Assembly (NCBI GenBank): GCA_009733775.1
Contig: WOGZ01000097.1
Location: 1 to 64,000, forward strand
Direction of reading: 5' to 3'
Source: Alectoria sarmentosa
Taxonomy: Eukaryota > Ascomycota > Lecanoromycetes > Lecanorales > Parmeliaceae
DNA length: 64,000 nt
Part shown: positions 1 to 10,927 of the stretch, piece after piece
Layout of the letters: each line of letters starts with the position of its first letter
How positions within the stretch are numbered: position 1 is the stretch's first letter
Notes under the pieces: generated by a model
What the model was told of the DNA's origin: nothing
What the model saw: only the letters and a program-made list of their open reading frames with translations
Database searches by the model: none
Made by a program: the position numbers and the translations under genes

Positions 1-1903
1 ATCCTCGTGTATTTAGCTGGTCCATGCCCGCCTGCATGGTTTCCTTCTTCATGTTCTTCATGGTAGTCATAATCATCATTCATGAGCCCTAGCCCTACTG
101 TCGGCTATTAGTTATCCCGCTGCGTAGCCTGTTCCCAACAACATAAATCGTCATAACGCGTACTTGAGGGAGCTGGGAAGGACTGCTTTTCAACAATCAG
201 TTTGAATTTCTCGACTACATTCTAGATGAACGGAACCCTCCTATGATCTTGTGAAGATATAATACCACAACGCGCGCAATGGCCCATTGAGCATTGACTG
301 ACTAGGACATGGCTGGATTGAATTTATGACCTGCGAGTTCACGACTTGGTCGTATCTGTCATTTCTCCGGGCAAAGTACTCAATTATATGTCAAAAGATT
401 GGATCCTTATCCAGTCATACCTTTCTAGACCCCATTTTTTGTTTTAGTTGTAAAGCTGTTCGTGCTATTCTGAACGGCATCAAGCTGCTCATCCACAGGA
501 GGTGTGAGATGATGTCCCCATCTCACTCAACATAGCCTTTACCCAATCAATTGGCCAACAGCCCTTTCCCAAGTCCCGAGCCAAGGCTTGGGCAGAAAAG
601 TGTAAAAACAGACTGATGCAGGGTAGTATATATCGATTCGAGCTGTAAAGATCCAGCGCAAGAGAAGTGTCTGAGCAGCGCTATTGCAGCTAAATTTTTG
701 AAGTTCAAAATGCCACGATTGAGAAGGGGAGATTTGTGCAGACTTTGCATGAAGGTGGTGGAAAGCTAAGTAGGGACTATTTTGTTATAGAAAACGGACT
801 TGAGGCTGTGTGATATTTCGGCTGCGTTTGCCCTTCATATCATCGGCTTGGCAAGCGGCTCGCTTCGAGCTCGCGAGAACCTACTTTAAGGGCGGCAGGG
901 GGGTTCTAGTTAGCCTGTGGATAGGGTCTTGGGATCATTTTCTGTAGCAAATCTCGTAGTGTATTTTGACTCCCAGCAGAGTAATGCTTCGTTTACTTCT
1001 GAGAAAGATCGTTGTTGAAAAATGTATCAACAGTATTTTCAAATTTCAACAGATGTTCAGTTCAAAAGATCGTGAAAATACGATTATGACTAAGCCGTAT
1101 TTTATAAATACAGGGTCCGCGCATACCCTCCACCCCCTCCCTACTACCCATCCCACCACGCCCCATATTAAACCCGTATATCATCGCCCCCGGGGGAACT
1201 TTGGTTAAATCGTCTGAATCCGAAGTCTAAAATACAATGGTGTGGATGTAACTTACCGTATTGAGATCCCGAATCGAAGACTTGACGCTCGTACATTTAA
1301 AAATGCTCTCACGAGATTCGTTTCCTCAACAGACTGTCAAGATTTTCGTTTCACAAGACTTCCACTAGCGTTGGAATCTTACAAGATTTGTCATATACGA
1401 GTATCATTACATCCTTGATACGAATTCACATTTTTCTCTTAAAACATCGTTACTGCAGAAGATATGCATAAAACATGAATCGTAAGAGCATTGTCCGCGC
1501 GACAAGCCTGTTGATAAGATGGGCTACAAAATAACGCTTCTGATAGGCTACAGGCATGATGGCGAAAAACCCCCTGCCGACCTTAATGTACCTTACTTTT
1601 GCTTTAGTATTGCCGTAGTCTAGCCTAGAAGCCGGCGGCGTCAAGGCGCTTGATGTTGAGTTCTAATTTAATCGTAGCAGAATAATTCGTCGCGAGCTCC
1701 TTACTTACTTAGGTACTTTACTTTACTTTAAAGCATCATCAGCACATGATCATGTTGCTTCCATAGTAGCTCACTTCTTACTTTGTACTGATACAACTCG
1801 CGACTGCTCTTTCTCCTTCATAATCTTCCATTGGCAATCTACAAACCTGCGCATCCATCCTCTCCTCCTCCACGCCTACTTTTCTGTTCCCCTCCGTCGC
1901 ACC
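1..1903. other. Gene-free stretch
   Basis: Only short open frames of under 80 codons occur here, on both strands and overlapping. None has recognisable protein similarity or paired splice sites that would join them. No tRNA-like fold or clear tandem repeat was seen. The right end (about 1,800-1,900) is pyrimidine-rich and lies just beyond the stop codon of the minus-strand SDR gene. I take it as intergenic, with low power to exclude small genes. Confidence 0.5.
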
Positions 1904-3152
1904 TCAAAGATAAGACTCTGTCTCTCTCTCGCACCAGCTCCAGAACTCGTCCGCTTTCCCCGAACCTCCCTCTGCCCGTGGCCTTAGTCCCTTTTCGATG
2001 TGGTCGGGGATATCTCCAAAGCGGCCCCAAGGGATGATAAAGCCGCCATTGTGCTTGGCTGTGATTTTGGGTGAGAGGGCCGCGAAGAGTTCGCTGTAGG
2101 CGCCGAAGAGGGGAGGTTTGAAGAGGATGCCCTGAAGAGAAGATGAGTCAATAGGATGGACATGGTACAAAGCGGATGATTCTGAGACATGGTAGGTGAT
2201 TGGCACAATATGGGTGGGAGAAGACATACCATGATGATGCTTTGCATCTTTGGACTATGGCGCTGCAGCTCGGTCTTCATTAGACCTGGGTTCACGCTCT
2301 GTCTCGAGGTTAGCAATCGCGTCCTTCCACGAGGTCAGAGAGGGGAGAAGGTCAACCAACCATGCTGATGACACCGTCGCCGCCCAATCGCTTCGCAGCC
2401 TCTGACGCAAGAAACACGTTACCGACTTTTGTCTGCATGTAATTCTGCATCGCGTTCCTCAGGATCTTGGGACTACCGCTCTTCTCATCGAATTGAATGC
2501 CACCAGGTGGTACCGAAGCTGTTATCATTGAGGACAGCCATACGATTCGCACGCGGTCGGGAGTTGACTCTGCGTGCGCGGTGCGGGTCAAGATTGGCTC
2601 CAGGAGATGGTTCAAGATGAAAGGGCCCATGCAGTTGGTCGCCATCTCGAGATCGTGGCCCTGAATGGCGTCAACATTCAACGCTCGAATTCGCCAGAAC
2701 GAACTGTGAGGGCGCCCACCAGCTTGCTCTTGCTGCCAGCCGGCGGGGTCATCAAGCCGGCATTGTGAACCAAGACATCTAAGCGATTCTCCTCCCGGAG
2801 AAATTCGTTAACCGCATTCTTGATAGTGGGGAAGTCGGCCAAGTCGAGGATCAGAGGAGCCAGATCGCCTTTGCTAGAACGCACACTGGCTTTAATGCTC
2901 TTGATGGCGCGGTCGACTTTCTCCGATGAGCGGGCGGCGATGTACACGGTGCCGCCTTGACCATAGAGCAGCTTGGCGAGCTCATATCCCACCCCTGATG
3001 CTGCACCAGTGACGATGAAGACCTGCGAGACCGGTTAACGCCATTCTAGCTTGGACGCAAGGACCAACTCTTACCTTGCCCTTGAGGCTGCCGACGTTCT
3101 TCTCTGTGAAGGTTGGCGTTGGGGGAAATGCCTGGCTGAAGGTCGAAGGCAT
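1904..3152 (-). CDS. Short-chain dehydrogenase/reductase (SDR), NAD(P)-dependent
   Basis: Five exons (3152-3075, 3022-2720, 2660-2361, 2298-2230, 2131-1904) sum to 326 codons, a 325-residue protein, normal for this family. The ATG at 3152 is chosen because it opens directly into the pre-Rossmann segment. The cofactor motif TGAASGVG lies near residue 31, the NAG motif near 112 and the catalytic Tyr-x3-Lys (YMQTK) near 201. The order resembles fungal WWOX/retinol-dehydrogenase-like SDRs that oxidise or reduce a carbonyl or hydroxyl group; the substrate cannot be inferred. It sits about 0.8 kb from the divergently transcribed MFS exporter, so it may belong to the former metabolite cluster (inference). 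No broken frame was seen, and all introns are GT-AG. Confidence 0.82.
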
Positions 3153-3469
3153 GATGTCTTTGATTTTCCTAGCGAGTGGTAATGAATTATTAGTGAAGCA
3201 CACGGGAGTATGTCGCAGCAGGAATTTTGGTTGAGGATCCGCTCAATGGAATATGCTTGTGTATTTGTCAGAATTATTAATGATTATAGTCTGCATCCAG
3301 GCAGTGAAAAGAAAAGGTGAAGTGATGTCTTTGCAACCCGAGTTGGTGCCGTGGGGCAATCAAAAGTAGGGCAGTGCGGCCTCAGAAAACGTGCAAGAGC
3401 GCCTCCTTGCATGCTCTTGCATAAATAAACAGGGATAGATGCGTGACCCCAATAGGCTGGGCTGATTTG

Positions 3470-3665
3470 TTTCACTCCATTTTCTGACCTCTCTTTCACC
3501 CCATTTTCTGACCACTTTTTCTCGCCATTTTCTGACCAACTCTTTGACCATTTTCCGACCACTCTTTCTGACCAATCCCTGACCATTTCTGACCTACTAT
3601 TTCCCCGAAACCTTTCCGACTCTTTTTGCTTTGACCATTTTCTGACCATTTTCTGCCGGTCAGAA
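3470..3665. repeat. Degenerate minisatellite in the SDR/MFS intergenic region
   Basis: About ten imperfect units of the TTTTCTGACCA type recur every 12-20 bp. In one minus-strand frame they read as a W-S-E/K-N/R-x repeat peptide, which I regard as accidental. The array lies in the roughly 0.8-kb divergent intergenic region between the SDR start (3152) and the MFS start (3937), which otherwise holds no gene I can support. Confidence 0.75.
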
Positions 3666-3936
3666 ATTGGTATTCTGATGCGACGCGGCTTTACCCGCTT
3701 TACAGGAGGGACCCGAGTACTACCTCACTCTACTTGCCGAGTATTCTCTCTTATCAGGACCATGCTCAAATCAGTCTAGAAAGGTTCATTGGACGTGATC
3801 CATCTATTCTCCGAAATCCTAGGGTTGTGTCATTTACCATTCACCAGAAAGACCACTGTACGCCATTCTGTACGACCAAACTGTACTTGACCGATCGATA
3901 TTCATCGATACAAGTGGAGTTGACGCTACAGTCGTC

Positions 3937-5595
3937 ATGAACAGTCCGTCCAGCCGGCCGAATTCGCCAGACCTTGAACATGAAAGCAGTAAAACCCATG
4001 ATATGGCTACCGCTGAAGAGGAAGCGAAGGCGTTTGATTCCCCAGACGAGCATCTACACGGAGAGTACCCCTCCGGTCTCAAACTTACCACAATCATTGT
4101 CGGCCTTTGTCTGGCCGTGTTCCTCGTGGCTCTCGACAACACCATCATAGCAACCTGCATACCCAGAATCACCGACGCCTTCCATGCCCTGGATGATGTC
4201 GGCTGGTATGGCTCAGCCTACCTCCTTACAACCTGCTCGTTTCAATTACTCTTTGGGAAACTCTATACCCATCTTAACATTAAATATGTATTCTTGCTCG
4301 CTATCACGGTTTTCGAAATCGGTTCTCTCGTCTGCGGCGTGGCACCAAATTCGATCGCACTCATTGTGGGCCGAGCAATTGCTGGTCTGGGGGCTGCGGG
4401 CATCTTCTCGGGTTCCCTTATCATCATTGCTCACAGTGTGTCGCTAGAGAAGCGTCCAGTCTACAGCAGCGTTGTCGTGGGCATGTACGGAATTGCGTCG
4501 GTAGCGGGACCACTCATGGGGGGTGCTTTGACCGACAACGTTTCCTGGCGGTGGTGCTTCTACATAAATTTGCCTATCGGCGCCGTGACCATATTAGTCA
4601 TCGCCCTTTTCCTGAAAGCCCCACCTCTTCAGCGGAGAGAGTCCTCCGGCGCTATGGAAAAGTTTCTACAATTTGATCCGCTCGGCACAGTCGTCTTTAT
4701 TGTCGCTATCGTATGTTTGCTGCTAGCATTACAGTGGGGTGGATCAAAGTATCCCTGGTCCGACGGCAGGATCATCGCATTGTTCGTCGTCTTTGGTGTC
4801 TTGATCATATCCTTTGTCGGTATCCAAGTTTGGAAAGGCGAAGATGCCACAGTGCCCCCTCGGATCTTTATGCAACGCAGCATCCTAGCCGGCACGTGGT
4901 TTGGAATCTGCTTGGGCGGCGCGTTCTTTCTCTTCATATACTACATCCCCATATGGTTTCAGGCCGTCAGAGGAACCTCTGCCACTGGCTCGGGAATCAG
5001 ATGTCTGCCTCTCATCCTGAGCCAGATGCTTGGCGTTGGCGTTTCCGGTGGGCTCACCACTCGATTTGGCTACTACACTCCATTCATGTTCGTGTCTACT
5101 GTTCTGATGGCCATAGGATCCGGTCTGCTCACCACCCTCAAACTCGATTCCAACACAGGGACATGGGTGGGCTACCAGCTCATCTTCGGTCTTGGCTCAG
5201 GTGCTGGCTTCCAGCAGCCCGTCCTGGCCGCCCAAACAGTCCTCGAGCTCCGAGATGTCCCAGTCGGCGTTGCCATCAACATGTTTCTGCAGCTTTTTGG
5301 CGGGACCCTCTTCGTGTCGGTGGCTCAAAATGTCATGACTACAAGCCTGATCTCGAATGTGGCCGCAAATCTCCCTCAGTTGAACCCTCAACAAGTCATC
5401 CAAACGGGAGCTACGGAGTTGAAGGGACTGGTCAACACGACTGCAGAGGTGAGAACACTTTTAGAAGATTATGACGGAGCCTTGACCCATACTTTTACGG
5501 TTGCGCTTGCCTTGTCCTGTCTTACAATCCTCGGTGCTGCTGTTATGGAATGGAAGTCTGTCAAGGCGAAGAAGTTGGAGGTCGCTGCGGCCTGA
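3937..5595 (+). CDS. MFS exporter, DHA2 family (14 TM), drug/toxin efflux type
   Basis: A single exon encodes 552 residues. The first 45 are hydrophilic and rich in Ser, Glu and Asp; about 14 hydrophobic segments follow. The first loop region has LDNTIIATCIP near residue 67. The antiporter motif C (G-x8-GP-x2-GG type, in YGIASVAGPLMGG) lies near residues 184-196, and GRAIAGLGAAG falls in TM4. These are hallmarks of proton-antiport DHA2 exporters such as the fungal aflatoxin- and HC-toxin-type pumps. It probably sits in the plasma or vacuolar membrane and exports a small molecule. The stop lies only about 180 bp before the truncated PKS on the same strand, so it was probably the exporter of that cluster (inference). 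The frame is intact, unlike that of its PKS neighbour. Confidence 0.92.
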   Translation: MNSPSSRPNSPDLEHESSKTHDMATAEEEAKAFDSPDEHLHGEYPSGLKLTTIIVGLCLAVFLVALDNTIIATCIPRITDAFHALDDVGWYGSAYLLTTCSFQLLFGKLYTHLNIKYVFLLAITVFEIGSLVCGVAPNSIALIVGRAIAGLGAAGIFSGSLIIIAHSVSLEKRPVYSSVVVGMYGIASVAGPLMGGALTDNVSWRWCFYINLPIGAVTILVIALFLKAPPLQRRESSGAMEKFLQFDPLGTVVFIVAIVCLLLALQWGGSKYPWSDGRIIALFVVFGVLIISFVGIQVWKGEDATVPPRIFMQRSILAGTWFGICLGGAFFLFIYYIPIWFQAVRGTSATGSGIRCLPLILSQMLGVGVSGGLTTRFGYYTPFMFVSTVLMAIGSGLLTTLKLDSNTGTWVGYQLIFGLGSGAGFQQPVLAAQTVLELRDVPVGVAINMFLQLFGGTLFVSVAQNVMTTSLISNVAANLPQLNPQQVIQTGATELKGLVNTTAEVRTLLEDYDGALTHTFTVALALSCLTILGAAVMEWKSVKAKKLEVAAA

Positions 5596-5772
5596 GTTTG
5601 GCTGCATGGATGCTTCTTTCGTTCGTCAGATTGGGGGGACTGTTGGGGCATACTCTCAAGATACTCTAGTATAGGACGCAAAGACGCGCGTCTACGACAG
5701 ACATGAAATATTATGTTACTTGCTTGGATTGGCACCTTGGAGCTCTCAGTCGTTATTTTCTACGTAGCTTAG

Positions 5773-8700
5773 GTCAGGACTGATCTCGACCGTCATATTG
5801 CTGCAGTAATATCGGGCAATTCTCAGTCCAAGGTCAAGGCAAAGGCAAAAGCAGTAGTCCTCTGTTTCGGCGGTCAGGTTCATAATGCTATTGGCCTGAG
5901 CAAGGAAATGTACGATGCTTCGATTCTTCTACGCTTGCACCTTGACAATTGCGACGCTACGCTTCGCTCTATGGGCTTAAATGGACTCTATCCTGAGATC
6001 TTTCAAACGAGTCCCGTTGAGGACATTGTCAACTTTCATTGTCATCTCTTCTCACTGCAGTATTCATGTGCGAAGTCTTGGATGGAATCTGGACTACAGG
6101 TCGACGCAGTTGTTGGTCATAGTTTTGGCCAATTGACTGCTCTTTGTGTTTCCGGCATTCTCACTTTAGGAGATACTCTGAAGCTGGTGTCTGGCCGAGC
6201 TTCTTTGGTGCAGCATCATTGGGGCCCGGAGCGTGGCTCAATGATCTCGATTGAGGCGGATTTGAATACGGTGCTAAATTACGTATCTTCAGTCAACACA
6301 TCTGACGCCGCTCAGAATGTCGAAATCGCCTGTTACAATGGACCAACAAGTCATGTCCTTGTAGGAATCCGATCTGCTATTGACAGCCTCGAGAACGAAC
6401 TCGCCAAAGATTCCATCCGTCATAAAAGGCTCAACGTTACTCATGGGTTCCATTCTGTCTTTACCGAGCCTTGTCTCTTTAGACTGGATAGCTTAGCAGA
6501 AGGTCTCATATACAACAAGCCTACAGTAGCATTGCAGACGTGTACAAAAAATAGAAGCTGCGAGGAAATAGGTCCTCGACAGATAACAGGTCATACCCGT
6601 ATGCCAGTGTACTTTGGACGCGCGATCGAGAGACTTGCGCAGTCACTCGGTCCATCGACAGGGCTAGAAGCTGGGTCCAATTCATCAGTAACGTCCATGG
6701 CCCGTCGAGCTTTGAGTCCGTCTACCGCTTCCTTACATACCTTTCAACCCGTTCAACTGAGCGGTGCTGATGCTATTGGAACTCTTGCTGATGCTACTGT
6801 CAATCTTTGGAAATGTGGTCATAAGGTTCAGTTCTGGCCATACCATCGCTCCCAGAAACAGGAGTACTGTGCGATCAAGTTACCTCCTTACCAATTCGAG
6901 AAGTCGCGGCACTGGCTATCATGGGTAGACACTGCCCAGGTCCCTACCCCAGTGCAACTCAGCAAACCTTTGGTCGAAAAGACTCACGTTCTGCTTTCTT
7001 TGACCAGATTCCGAGATCGAGATCAGCGTGATGCGGAATTTTCTGTGGATCCGTACAGTAAAGACTATGAGTTCTACGTGCAAGGCCACGCGGTACTTGG
7101 CGAGCCTCTATGCCCCGCACCTCTATATGTAGAGCTTGTTTCTCGAGCCGCTTTGATCCTGATGACAGAATCAGGCTTCTCTGACTACCTTCCTTGCGTC
7201 GAAGACCTGGAGATAAATGCGCCCCTTGGCATGAACACGGATCGGGCTATTACTATTGACCTCAAGAGGGCCAATGGAAAAACACCTGCGTGGACATTTG
7301 AAATGGCAAGCAAGTCACAAGGTGATGCCAAAGGCAGTATCTCTACACATGCCACGGGTAGAGTCACTCTTCACCTTGAAACTCCAAGGTTGCTCACAGA
7401 CTTCTCGCGTTACGAAAGGCTCATGGGATTTCAAAAGTTTGATGATCTCAAAAACGATCCTGGATCAGACATCGTGCAAGGATCCACGGTCTACAATGCA
7501 TTTTCCAGGGTCGTTGAATATGCTGATCATTACAAAGGCGTCAGAAGCGTCTATGGAAGAGGCCAACAGGTAGCAGGCATTGTCGTCCTTCCTGATTGTG
7601 GCCCAAGTGCTTTGAAGAACTCCGCCACAAAGCCGCTGGCCATCGACAATTTCGTTCAGGTGGCTGGTCTACATGTCAATTGCCTTAATCAATGTAAGGA
7701 CACTGAGGTCTTTGTCTGCACAAAACTCGAATGCATTCAACCGAGTCTCAAGTTTAGAGACTCCGATTCTTGGCTCGTCTACTCGAGTTTCACTAGTATA
7801 GAAGAAAGGGAGATTGTCAATGATATTTATGTCTTTGACAAGAAGTCTAGTTGCCTGGTCATGATGGTGCTGGGTGCACATTTCATGAAAGTGCTTGTCA
7901 ATTCCTTGACCAAGGTGCTATCTAAGGCCAACACAGCTCGATCTCGTATAGGAAACGGTACCGTTGACGTCCCAGTAAATTCGAAACCAACCATTCCCAT
8001 TCATCCTCATTCAAACAAAGCCCCTGTCCTCCTGACAGACGCCTCCAAAGTTGACGCCAACGTAAACCCCAGATCTCAAGACGATGGCTCATTATCAATC
8101 GACACCGATATTCGGACGCTCTTACATCGAGTCACCGATGTCCCCATGGAAGACTTTCAGGAGGAATCAACCTTAGAGGAGCTCGGCATCGACTCCTTGA
8201 TGATTACCGAGGTCATGAGCGAGATCTGTAAATTCTTCGAACTCGAGATCTCAGCTGCGGATTTCGCGAATTTACTGGACATCAAGTCATTACGAAACTA
8301 TCTCCTCGCCAGAGGGTGTAGCGGTCAAGGAAAAGGGTTGACATCGGACTCCCTCTCCGAGAGTGGTGAAGATTCTTTCAGCGTAAAATCCGCCATAACT
8401 GCTGCCACTTCTACCGAAGATGTGGCAAGTCTGGGAAATGATGTCGAGTATGGCCTCGCTAAGCTTATTGTGGGTCATCTAGAGACAACCACGTCCATGA
8501 CGCGAGAGACGAATCTTGCCAATGAAGGTTTAGATTCGCTGCTTAGTATAAAGCTGGCCAGTGACATCAAGAAAAAGTTCGGAGCTACCATAGATATGGG
8601 TCTACTTGACGGCGAATCAACATTTGGTGACTTGTCGGACATGGTATCTTCACAAATTCAGCCGTCCATGAATCTTGTAAAGGTCAAGATTGCATCGACT

Positions 8701-9921
8701 ATTCCTGCGTTGACAGATCTCTCCGCAACCATTTCACTGGCTCCATTAGACAAGAGACGCGCTTCCCTAAATCATGCCCAGCAAGCTTTCGAGGACATTA
8801 GATTTGATTATGATGTTTTCACGAAACAGACGGGATTTGCTGACTTTTGGAAAAGGGTGTACCCTGCACAGGCACGCCTTGTCCTTGCCTACACCGTGGA
8901 GGCATTTGCAGCGCTTGGGTGCCGCCTCGCTTCACTGAATGCTGGCCAGAGATTGCCGCTGGTCCAATTCTTACCCAAGTATAAACTCCTCATGGATCAA
9001 TTGCATGAGATTTTGAAAGACTCGTCGCTGGTGAAGTCCGATGGTGTCACCTTGATTCGATCCAAGACACCAGTCGATCACACGCCCTCTGGAACCATAC
9101 TTCAGCAACTGCTCGAAGAGTTCCCTCATCATGCCTCTGAACATAAATTACTCAGTATCACGGGCTCCAAATTAGCCGAATGTCTCGCAGGTGCTACTGA
9201 TCCCCTTCAACTTCTGTTCCGAAGTAGAGAGAACAAACAGCTACTCGAAGATGTCTACACAAGTGGACCAATGTATGAAGCGATCACCAAGATGTTGGCC
9301 AGCTTCCTGCAGAGAGCTTATGCCACCAACGGTGAAGAGGGTACCTTTCACATTTTGGAGCTTGGAGGCGGTACCGGTGGTACATCTAAATACATCGTCG
9401 ACTTCCTTGTGAGGCAGGGAATTTCCTTCACCTACACGTTCACCGATCTTTCTGGCTCTCTGGTCACAGCTGCGAAAAGGAAGTTTGCCGGCCGAGCCTT
9501 CATGGATTTCATGATCCTTGACATTGAGAAAACACCTCCAGAAAAATTCCTCAATAAATTTCACACAATACTCTCGACCAACTGCATCCATGCCACCCGG
9601 AATTTGCAAGCTTCGATGACAAATATCCGCCAGATGCTCCAGCCCGATGGGTTTGTCTCTTTAGTGGAATTCACCAGAAATCTGTTCTGGTTTGATCTTG
9701 TCTTTGGTCTTCTAGAAGGCTGGTGGCTCTACTAGGACGGTCGAAAACACGTCTTGGCAAGCGAGAACTTTTGGGACCGCAGCATACGAGCTGCCGGCTT
9801 CAAACACGTTACTTGGACCGATGGTAGCTCTGAGGAAGCCCGAACTCTCCGCATCATAACTGGATTTCCAGCCGAGCCCGCAAGCGAGTTGTCTAAGCCC
9901 AAAAAGCCGTCACCTGGTGGG
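5773..9921 (+). pseudogene. Truncated non-reducing polyketide synthase (AT-PT-ACP-ACP-CMeT remnant)
   Basis: The open frame begins just after an in-frame TAG at 5770 and enters directly into the linker before an acyltransferase domain. No SAT or ketosynthase lies upstream. Counting from the first in-frame ATG (5908), the AT serine motif GHSFGQ is near residue 70. The product-template catalytic His (QGH) is near 394 and its Asp (IDNF) near 580. Phosphopantetheine serines are near 763 (GIDSL) and 877 (GLDSL), and the C-methyltransferase SAM motif ELGGGTGG is near 1151. A TAG at 9733-9735 interrupts the methyltransferase end; the same frame resumes with DGRKHVLA and family-like sequence to about 9920, then similarity stops. 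The TE or reductase release domain is absent. Surviving catalytic residues are intact, so decay may be fairly recent. As it stands it cannot make a polyketide without KS. Any use as a separate AT/ACP/CMeT protein is speculation. Confidence 0.88.
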
Positions 9922-9934
9922 CTGATAAGTCACA

Positions 9935-9989
9935 CCCCTCCCCGAAACTACCCGGGTCGCGCACCTATGGGGTGCGCTCCGGGGAGGGG
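9935..9989. repeat. Hairpin-forming inverted repeat at the PKS 3' break
   Basis: The arms CCCCTCCCCG (9935-9944) and GGGGAGGGG (9981-9989) are complementary. Nested inside them are GCGCACC (9959-9965) and GGTGCGC (9971-9977), with one bulge of 14 nt. It begins about 15 bp after PKS similarity ends. It could be a transposon end or a rearrangement junction. No transposase or full element is visible. Confidence 0.6.
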
Positions 9990-10927
9990 AATTGTATAGC
10001 CCTGTTTCATAAATGTATATCATGTCAGCAACTTAGACCCTGCATCGCAGAACACAGCAAGTTTAACCTAATTAAAAATAAATACCTCACATGCTTACTT
10101 GTTGAAACAGTCAGGCCCGGTTCGATGAGACTCTTCATCTTACACTTTTACATCATCAGACAACTAACCTCCGTGGCGTTCCTCGCTAAGTAGGAAAGAC
10201 GAAGCGTAGCACGGACAAGTGTACAGCACTAAAACAGCGATTAAGGTGTTGCATATTACTACTATACCCTTTTTCTGGGATGGCCTTGTTGCTGCTGGAT
10301 GTGCGTTCCGTCACGTGTCATAAATCAAACCATCAGAATCAAAGGCTCGGGCCATTAGCAGTGGGCTTCGGTAGCTCCGACGTCTTTTCCTACTTGCCAA
10401 AGCGAGAATCCAGGACGATCGAATGAGATGGCTAATCCTTATTGAGGAAACTTTGGAGCGGAGTGGGGCAAAGCCATGCAGGAGCCGAGCAACTTGAGGA
10501 CAGAGATCAATTTGCACAAGGCAGCCCCCACATATGATTCAAAGCCCACGTTGTGATGGGTATTGCCTACACATTCTCGCTCAGTTTGCTGTATAGCACT
10601 GGTGCGACTTCAGACGAATTGGTTGCTGCAAGCCCTGCAACCCTCTCGATGGATTGTCCCTCTTGCGTAAATGCTCCACAGACTCAGCTTTGGAGGGGTG
10701 TTGTGTTGTGACCCTCCTACTCCGTCATCCTTCATGCATACATGGGGCACAGACTGTATGACAAAGGGGCGCAGTCAAGAAGACTTGTTTGTTAGTGAAC
10801 AGGTATTCCTGCAATGCTCATCTTCGTGACGTGATAGACTCTGAAGGCAGGCTCTTTTATGCTTTGCCATTGCCGTCGAAATTACTACGTTCTATCTTCA
10901 AGTCTTTCTTCAGTCTGTGCAAACAAC
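9990..10927. other. Gene-free stretch after the PKS relic
   Basis: There is no supportable coding sequence. Short frames are present, but none resembles the missing thioesterase or reductase domain of the PKS, nor any other protein I recognise. No repeat array was seen. Confidence 0.5.

Noticed and set aside
3284..3649. 121-codon minus-strand frame with repeated W-S-E-N motifs
   Set aside because: The peptide repeat is fully explained by the tandem DNA repeat; there is no splice or start context.
4713..5474. 253-codon frame inside the MFS gene
   Set aside because: It is an out-of-frame shadow of the intact 552-residue exporter.
9241..9609. 122-codon antisense frame in the PKS methyltransferase
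   Set aside because: Shadow of the conserved CMeT coding strand.
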